DNA of 51,241 nucleotides from NCBI GenBank assembly GCA_019119875.1, contig DWWG01000162.1:1-51241 (forward strand), read 5' to 3'. Position numbers and translations under genes: made by a program. This DNA is from Candidatus Dietzia intestinigallinarum (lineage in GTDB: Bacteria; Actinomycetota; Actinomycetes; Mycobacteriales; Mycobacteriaceae). Below, one piece after another: positions 47,160 through 51,241 of the stretch; positions within the stretch are counted from its first letter, which is position 1, and each line of letters begins with the position of its first letter. The notes under the pieces were generated by a model. The model made no database searches. It was given only the letters and a program-made list of their open reading frames with translations, and was not told the DNA's origin.

Positions 47160-47259
47160 CTCATCACGAGCGGGCGCTCGCCACCCCGGGTTGTGTCGTA
47201 CCCCGGCGATAGCGTGCGGGCACAAGCGGAGAAACAGCGGAGATGGGTGGTGCAGTGGC

Positions 47260-47667
47260 ATGGGGAAGACCAACGGGTTGAGGGTCGCCGGCGGGGGTGG
47301 TGTGAGGACACCTCTCGGACGGGCGGAGCGCGCGGAAGTGCATCGCGGACGGGCGCTGTCCGCGTCCACACCCGAGGACCGGTTCGTCGAGGCGTATCGC
47401 GCCGCCCGCTCCGCCGCCGGTGCGTTACTCGTTCCCGGCGCCAGGCGGCGTGGACCGGCGGACGTCTGGCATCGCCTCGCCGTGGAAGTCCCGGAGCTGC
47501 GCGAATGGGCGGTCGCGTTCGGGGGTTATTCCGCACTCGCCGCTGCGGTGGAGGACGGGCTTCCCCGCTCAGTGCAGCCGCGGATGGCGGATGACTTCCT
47601 CTGGGCGGTAGGGCGTTTTCTCGACCTCGTGGACGAGCGGCTGGGGGTCCTGGGGCCCGCAGCATGA
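47260..47667 (+). CDS. SAV_6107-type HEPN domain protein
   Basis: A 135-residue basic, helical protein. After a disordered basic N-terminus (about 1-35), the helical core contains DRFVEAYRAARSAAGALLVPGARRR and VWHRLAVEVPELREWAVAFGGYS, which I recognise as the SAV_6107 HEPN family of actinobacteria. HEPN proteins are often RNases or partners of toxins, but no RxxxxH catalytic motif is clear here. ATG at 47260 has a poor ribosome-binding site (GGAGATGGG farther up). It is divergent from the GNAT gene with about 100 bp between. Confidence 0.75.
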   Translation: MGKTNGLRVAGGGGVRTPLGRAERAEVHRGRALSASTPEDRFVEAYRAARSAAGALLVPGARRRGPADVWHRLAVEVPELREWAVAFGGYSALAAAVEDGLPRSVQPRMADDFLWAVGRFLDLVDERLGVLGPAA

Positions 47668-47742
47668 GCGTGTTCGTCGGCCTCCACGAAAGTCCCCCGC
47701 CCGTCCTGGGGAATCTCGGTGGTCACGGCGGCGTTGCCCTCG

Positions 47743-47748
47743 TATGAT
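47743..47748 (+). promoter_or_regulatory. Candidate -10 element for the DUF3040 gene
   Basis: TATGAT, a near-consensus -10 hexamer, about 96 bp before the GTG at 47844, in the 176-bp gap after the HEPN gene. Confidence 0.4.
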
Positions 47749-47843
47749 GGGAAGAGCCTTGACCGGCTTATCACAATACTGGTCGGGTTTCGCCGACACA
47801 GCCGGCCGCGCTCGTCAACCGCGAGCATTTGAAGGAGGTCGAA

Positions 47844-48263
47844 GTGCCCCTGTCCGAGCACGAGCAGCGCATGCTCAAGGAAATTGAGAGCGCGCTCTAC
47901 GCCGACGACCCGAAGTTCGCGTCGTCCGTTCGCAAGACCGGTGCCGCAGGCGTTCGCCGCCCCACCGGTCTGGTGGTGGGACTCGGCGTCCTCGGACTGG
48001 CTCTCCTCATCGGTGGTCTGGCGCTGGACGTCAAGCCGGGAGGATTCCCGGTTCTCAGCCTCATCGGCTTTCTGACCATGTTCGCGGCCGGAGTCCTCGC
48101 ACTGCGATCCCCGTCTGGTTCCACTGTCGTCGGCGCGAAGAAGTCCGGTGGCCCGCGGCTGCCGGGGAGCGGTCGGGCGTCGTCCTCGGGGTCTGGCGAC
48201 GGGCGGTCCTACTCCACCAGGATGGAGGACCGTTTCCGGCGGCGCTTCGAGCAGGAGCCCTAG
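47844..48263 (+). CDS. DUF3040 membrane protein (Rv2169c-like)
   Basis: A 139-residue protein. The N-terminal helix PLSEHEQRMLKEIESALYADDPKFASSVR is the DUF3040 hallmark. It is followed by two membrane helices (about 45-65 and 70-92) and a Gly/Ser/Arg-rich cytoplasmic tail. Function is unknown; the gene sits just before mraZ throughout the order. GTG at 47844 has AAGGAGG five nt upstream. It is followed by a clear terminator, so it is not co-transcribed with mraZ. Confidence 0.9.
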   Translation: MPLSEHEQRMLKEIESALYADDPKFASSVRKTGAAGVRRPTGLVVGLGVLGLALLIGGLALDVKPGGFPVLSLIGFLTMFAAGVLALRSPSGSTVVGAKKSGGPRLPGSGRASSSGSGDGRSYSTRMEDRFRRRFEQEP

Positions 48264-48281
48264 CCGGTCCCGGAATCTTCG

Positions 48282-48313
48282 GAAGGGGCGAGCGCACCCG
48301 CGCTCGCCCCTTC
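48282..48313 (+). terminator. Terminator of the DUF3040 gene
   Basis: Perfect 13-bp arms (48282-48294, 48301-48313) with a 6-nt loop, 18 nt after the stop, followed by a weak T-rich stretch (GGCCATTTG). Confidence 0.8.
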
Positions 48314-48323
48314 GGCCATTTGA

Positions 48324-48466
48324 CCTCGCCCCACTATGCCCCACGGGGTGAGCCCTCGCCCCACCGTGCCCCACGTGGTGAGCCCTCGCCCCACCGTGCC
48401 CCACGGTCGGTGACCCGGTTACCGCTCACCGGCCCGCGGTGACTCGCCCCACCGTGCCCCACCTTG
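48324..48466 (-). repeat. Inverted array of GTGGGGC box pairs, 30-bp period, upstream of mraZ
   Basis: Three tandem 30-bp units start at 48324, 48354 and 48384, and a fourth copy starts at 48442. Each holds two GCCCCAC (GTGGGGC on the minus strand) exactly 10 bp apart: 48328/48338, 48358/48368, 48388/48398 and 48446/48456. The box and the 10-bp spacing equal those of the mraZ operator at 48868-48924, but the orientation is opposite. A further degenerate pair (GCCCCAC-N3-CTCCCAC) lies at 48702-48718. Confidence 0.85.
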
Positions 48467-48867
48467 AGATCCGTGACCCGCCCGGGGCAAGGGTGCTGCG
48501 GTGTGCGGTGAGCAGGACAGATGGGTGAGCGCCATGCCTGAGCTGTGGCGACTCGCCGCGACGGGCCGTTCTCCCGCACATGTCGACGGTTCCCCGGGTG
48601 TGCGCTTGCTGTCGTCAGGCACGGTCAGCCCCGGGGCGGAATGTTGCCGGCCCGTGTCCTCTGACTCGGAAAACTCATGGCACCTGCAGGCCTGGTCCGT
48701 CGCCCCACTTTCTCCCACCGAGAACGCCACATTATTCACACTGGGCTTCTGGGGCCACTTTTATCCCTGTTGTGCGTCGATGGATCGCCGGAAAGTGGCT
48801 GAGCTGTGCTCTGGCGGGCCCGTGTCGGCTTGTAAATCAACGCTGTGAACTGGGGTGATGTGGCTTG
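48467..48867. other. Non-coding stretch between the distal box array and the mraZ operator
   Basis: No gene is supported. Open frames here lack ribosome-binding sites and recognisable sequence. The part from about 48660 to 48860 is visibly less GC-rich than the rest of the window, with runs such as CCACATTATTCACACTGG. Apart from the degenerate box pair at 48702-48718, I see no other structure. Confidence 0.5.
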
Positions 48868-48924
48868 GTGGGGGAAAGTGGGGCGCAGACCTTGTTTGTG
48901 GGGCGTTGTGGGGTAGAGTGGGGC
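48868..48924 (+). promoter_or_regulatory. MraZ operator: five GTGGGGN boxes on a 10-bp grid
   Basis: Boxes start at 48868 (GTGGGGG), 48878 (GTGGGGC), 48898 (GTGGGGC), 48908 (GTGGGGT) and 48918 (GTGGGGC); only the 48888 slot is empty. MraZ rings are known to bind TGGG-type direct repeats with 10-bp spacing ahead of their own gene. A promoter lies within it: TTGTTT (48892-48897) and TAGAGT (48914-48919), 16 bp apart, so MraZ binding would cover the promoter. Confidence 0.85.
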
Positions 48925-48966
48925 ACGCACGGAGCTCAAAGGGTCTGAACCCTCAGGAGGTGGCGG

Positions 48967-49443
48967 GTGACCGACACCGATCCCGGCGACTCCGGGCGTG
49001 AACGAGCCTTTGTCGGGTATGGGACACACCGTCCCAAACTCGACGACAAGGGGAGGCTGACGATCCCCGCCAGATTCAGGCCCGGCCTGGCGGACGGGGT
49101 GGTCGTGTGTGGGTGGTTCACCAACACGCTTTCGGTCTTCCCTGAAGACGAGTTCGACGCGCTGGTCAGAAAGGTCCGGCCGACCGCCAACCTCAGCGAG
49201 AGGCACATGGCGTTCTTCCGGCTCCTGGTGAGCGGCGCGGAAGTCCAGCAACTGGACTCGCAGGGGCGGATCTCCATCCCGGCGAGTCAGCGGAAATACG
49301 CAGGTCTTGGGAAAGACTGCGTCGTCAACGGCCTCGGGGAACGACTCGAGGTCTGGGACGCCGACGCGTGGGACCGCTACAGCGAAGAGAACCTGCCCGC
49401 GTTCTCCGAGATGGAGGGCACCTCGCTCGGGATCGAATTCTGA
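48967..49443 (+). CDS. mraZ: Transcriptional regulator MraZ
   Basis: A 158-residue first gene of the dcw division cluster; it represses its own operon by binding upstream repeats. Two AbrB/SpoVT-like halves are visible: GTHRPKLDDKGRLTIPARFR (about 19-38) and VQQLDSQGRISIPASQRKYAGL (about 94-115). The GTG at 48967 has AGGAGG upstream. Compared with the usual start of MraZ just before the GTHxPxLDDKGR block, this protein has about 14 extra N-terminal residues; no closer start codon has a better ribosome-binding site. 173 bp separate it from rsmH. Confidence 0.95.
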   Translation: MTDTDPGDSGRERAFVGYGTHRPKLDDKGRLTIPARFRPGLADGVVVCGWFTNTLSVFPEDEFDALVRKVRPTANLSERHMAFFRLLVSGAEVQQLDSQGRISIPASQRKYAGLGKDCVVNGLGERLEVWDADAWDRYSEENLPAFSEMEGTSLGIEF

Positions 49444-49616
49444 TCCGGGGAGAGGACACGAGAAGAAGACGCACGACAGCACGACGGACGGAGCCCCCCG
49501 GCCCCTGCCCGGCATCACCCTGACGTACTTCCCCAACGCCAGGTGGGTATCGGACGGGGACCAGGGGGCTCCACCACAACCGGAGCAACCACCGGATCCG
49601 GCCGCGAGGAGGCGAG

Positions 49617-50639
49617 ATGGCAGCAGAGCCCGATGCCGATCGCGAACCCGCGCGTTCCGGGCACGTCCCGGTGTTCCTCGAGCGCACTCTCGAGCTCTTC
49701 CAGCCGGTCGTCGAGGCGGCCGCGGCAGAAGGTCGCATGCCGGTCATCGTCGACGGGACGGTGGGGCTCGGAGGACACACCTCCCACATGCTCGCCGAGT
49801 TCGACTCACTCCGTGTGCTCGGGGTCGACCGTGATCCGGCCGCCCTCGAGATGGCGACCCGACGGCTCACCGCGTTCCGCGACCGGTTCACCCCGGTCCA
49901 TGCCCGTTTCGACGATTTCGACGCGGTGGTCGCGGCACTCCCGGTGGACTCCACCGACGACGCCGGTCCGGCGATCGACGGCATCCTCCTCGACTTCGGC
50001 GTCTCCTCGATGCAGCTCGACGTGGCCGACCGCGGCTTCGCCTACTCGGTCGACGCGCCACTCGACATGCGGATGAACCCGACCACCGGGCCGACCGCCG
50101 CCGACATCCTCGCCGACTACTCGCGAGATGACCTGGCCCGGATCTTCCGGGTCTATGGAGAGGAGCGGTTCGCCCGCCAGATCGCCGCTGCCATCGTCCG
50201 GCGCCGCGAGACCGAGCCGCTGCGCACGAGCTCCGAGCTCGTGGCGCTCCTCTACGACACTATTCCGCAGGGCGCGCGCCGAACCGGGGGTCATCCCGGG
50301 AAGCGCGTGTTCCAGGCCTTGCGGATCGAGGTCAACGCCGAGCTGGAGGCGGTCGAGAACGCCGTGCCCGGTTACCTCGACCTCCTTCGCGGAGGCGGCC
50401 GCGCGGTGTTCATGTCCTACCACTCGCTCGAGGACAAGATCGTCAAACGCGAACTGTCCGCGCGAACCGCCTCGCGAACCCCTGCGGGACTGCCGGTGGA
50501 ACTCCCGGGTCACGGGCCCGAATTCGCGGCCGTCACCCGCGGGGCGGAGAAGGCCTCGCCCACGGAGATCGACCACAACCCACGCTCGGCCTCGGTCCGG
50601 GTGCGATGTGTCCGACGTATAGACGGGAGGACCCCATGA
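49617..50639 (+). CDS. rsmH: 16S rRNA (cytosine-1402-N4)-methyltransferase
   Basis: A 340-residue SAM-dependent methyltransferase (RsmH/MraW) modifying the ribosomal P-site cytosine 1402. N-terminal HVPVFLERTLELF, SAM-binding DGTVGLGGHTSHML, DGILLDFGVSSMQLD, FAYSVDAPLDMRMN, and the C-terminal MSYHSLEDKIVKRE are all present. ATG at 49617 is preceded by GAGGAGG. The stop overlaps the ftsL start (ATGA). Second gene of the dcw cluster. Confidence 0.97.
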   Translation: MAAEPDADREPARSGHVPVFLERTLELFQPVVEAAAAEGRMPVIVDGTVGLGGHTSHMLAEFDSLRVLGVDRDPAALEMATRRLTAFRDRFTPVHARFDDFDAVVAALPVDSTDDAGPAIDGILLDFGVSSMQLDVADRGFAYSVDAPLDMRMNPTTGPTAADILADYSRDDLARIFRVYGEERFARQIAAAIVRRRETEPLRTSSELVALLYDTIPQGARRTGGHPGKRVFQALRIEVNAELEAVENAVPGYLDLLRGGGRAVFMSYHSLEDKIVKRELSARTASRTPAGLPVELPGHGPEFAAVTRGAEKASPTEIDHNPRSASVRVRCVRRIDGRTP

Positions 50640-51241
50640 CGAGCACCATCGACGCGGCCGGAGCCGGAGGGCGGGTGGACACCCGTACCGCGGCTGTGCC
50701 GGAAACCGGCACCCCCGCGCCGCCACGGCGGACCGTCGGTCTCCGCCGTCGACCCGTCACCCGGTCGGTGCGCGGACGTCGAACGGTCGTGGTGCCGGCC
50801 GAGCGACTGAGTCCGGCGGACCTGGCTGCCCGGGTGCCCTTCGTCGTCGTCCTGCTCCTCGTCATCGGCGCCGGTGTGGGTGGCACCCTCCTGCTGTCGG
50901 CCCAGACCACCCAGGACACCTACGACCTCAAGAACGCCCGCGACGCCAACGTCGAACTGGTCGAGCGGATGGAGTCTCTCCAGGCCTCCAATGAACGCGC
51001 GCGGTCCGCGGAGGTCCTGGCTCAACGAGCCGAGAAGCTCGGAATGGTCGGGGTGGCCAGCGCCCCGATCCTCACCAGGGGATCGGACGGGGTGTTGGAG
51101 ATCGTCGGGGAGCCGGTCGCCGAGCTCGGCGCGCCGATCAAACCGCTTCAGCCTGCTCCGGTAGCGTCCGAGCCGTCGAGGTCGCCGGACCGTGGCGAGT
51201 TCGGCGCCCCGCCCGCCCAGGCCCCCCAGGACCGAGCCCCC
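50636..51241 (+). CDS. ftsL: FtsL-like septum protein, cut by window edge
   Basis: The first 202 codons of a bitopic membrane protein; no stop before the window ends. It has a long basic/Pro-rich cytoplasmic N-terminus (about 1-65), one membrane helix (about 68-88), then a coiled-coil periplasmic segment (NARDANVELVERMESLQASNERARSAEVLAQRAEKLGM) and a Pro/Ala-rich tail. This is the actinobacterial FtsL/septum-formation initiator layout, and the position after rsmH is right. ATG at 50636 overlaps the rsmH stop and has GGGAGG upstream. Identity rests on topology and synteny, as FtsL sequences are poorly conserved. Confidence 0.88.
   Translation, partial: MTSTIDAAGAGGRVDTRTAAVPETGTPAPPRRTVGLRRRPVTRSVRGRRTVVVPAERLSPADLAARVPFVVVLLLVIGAGVGGTLLLSAQTTQDTYDLKNARDANVELVERMESLQASNERARSAEVLAQRAEKLGMVGVASAPILTRGSDGVLEIVGEPVAELGAPIKPLQPAPVASEPSRSPDRGEFGAPPAQAPQDRAP

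Noticed and set aside
48324-48466. Array read as intrinsic terminators or a CRISPR
   Set aside because: The 30-bp units are direct repeats, not hairpins, have no T-tracts, and have no unique spacers; the true terminator is at 48282-48313.
48501-48848. 115-codon open frame between the DUF3040 gene and mraZ
   Set aside because: No ribosome-binding site, no recognisable sequence, and it crosses the less GC-rich non-coding segment.
49490-49572. 9-bp inverted repeat GGAGCCCCC/GGGGGCTCC in the mraZ-rsmH gap
   Set aside because: The 65-nt loop and GC-rich setting make it weak; likely chance, and a terminator inside the dcw cluster would be unexpected.

Overview
The window is high-GC DNA from an actinobacterium of the mycolic-acid group (Mycobacteriales). 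My best guess at genus is Dietzia or a close relative; the sequence alone does not prove this. The order-level call rests on gene order and on lineage-specific genes: sucB, pepB, gcvT, ilvE, cobS, cobT, erpA, adoK, asnB, ctaC/ctaF, qcrBAC/ctaE, trpD, an exonuclease/GIY-YIG protein, NlpC/P60 hydrolases, pimB', fadD15, an ArsA-like protein, an acyltransferase, RNase AS, class II aroG, pknL with its DNA-binding partner, mptA, idsA, metF, lppM, a GNAT gene, mraZ, rsmH and ftsL run in nearly the same order as in Mycobacterium tuberculosis (about Rv2215 to Rv2164c).

Layout. 0-9 kb: cut-off sucB (2-oxoglutarate dehydrogenase E2), a small conserved protein, leucyl aminopeptidase, GcvT, IlvE, and a cobalamin operon (DUF3043 protein, CobU-CobT fusion, CobS). 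8.7-14.2 kb: ErpA-type Fe-S carrier, adenosine kinase, AsnB, CtaC and CtaF. 14.2-20.5 kb: an insertion relative to the mycobacterial order, holding a DUF6512-like membrane protein, a divergent acyl-CoA dehydrogenase/KstD-like pair with a KstR-type palindrome between them, and a PIF1 helicase fused to a degenerate DnaQ domain and a BRCT domain. 20.5-24.9 kb: ctaE-qcrCAB respiratory operon ending in a 19-bp terminator. 25-31.8 kb: TrpD, DnaQ/GIY-YIG protein, a small Cys-rich protein, a c-di-AMP (ydaO-type) riboswitch, two NlpC/P60 peptidoglycan hydrolases and PimB'. 31.8-37.9 kb: FadD15, SRPBCC protein, P-loop-less ArsA-like protein, acyltransferase, RNase AS, AroG. 37.9-44.3 kb: PknL with five PASTA repeats, its Rv2175c-like neighbour, MptA, IdsA, MetF. 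44.3-48.3 kb: LppM, CrtI-like oxidoreductase, GNAT enzyme, HEPN protein, DUF3040 protein. 48.3-51.2 kb: the start of the dcw cell-division cluster (mraZ, rsmH, cut-off ftsL) behind a 0.7-kb non-coding region.

Themes. Much of the window serves envelope and respiration: the bc1-aa3 supercomplex (CtaC, CtaF, CtaE, QcrCAB), lipomannan/PIM synthesis (PimB', MptA, LppM, acyltransferase, polyprenyl synthase), peptidoglycan hydrolysis and its second-messenger control, and cell division.

The most unusual signal is in 48.3-48.9 kb. The mraZ promoter carries five GTGGGG(C/T/G) boxes on a 10-bp grid. About 400-600 bp upstream, after the DUF3040 terminator, sits an inverted array of four further box pairs with the same 10-bp pairing and a 30-bp repeat period. 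A second recurrent signal is a set of leaderless promoters (TANNNT, 6-7 nt, then ATG/GTG) in front of at least five genes.
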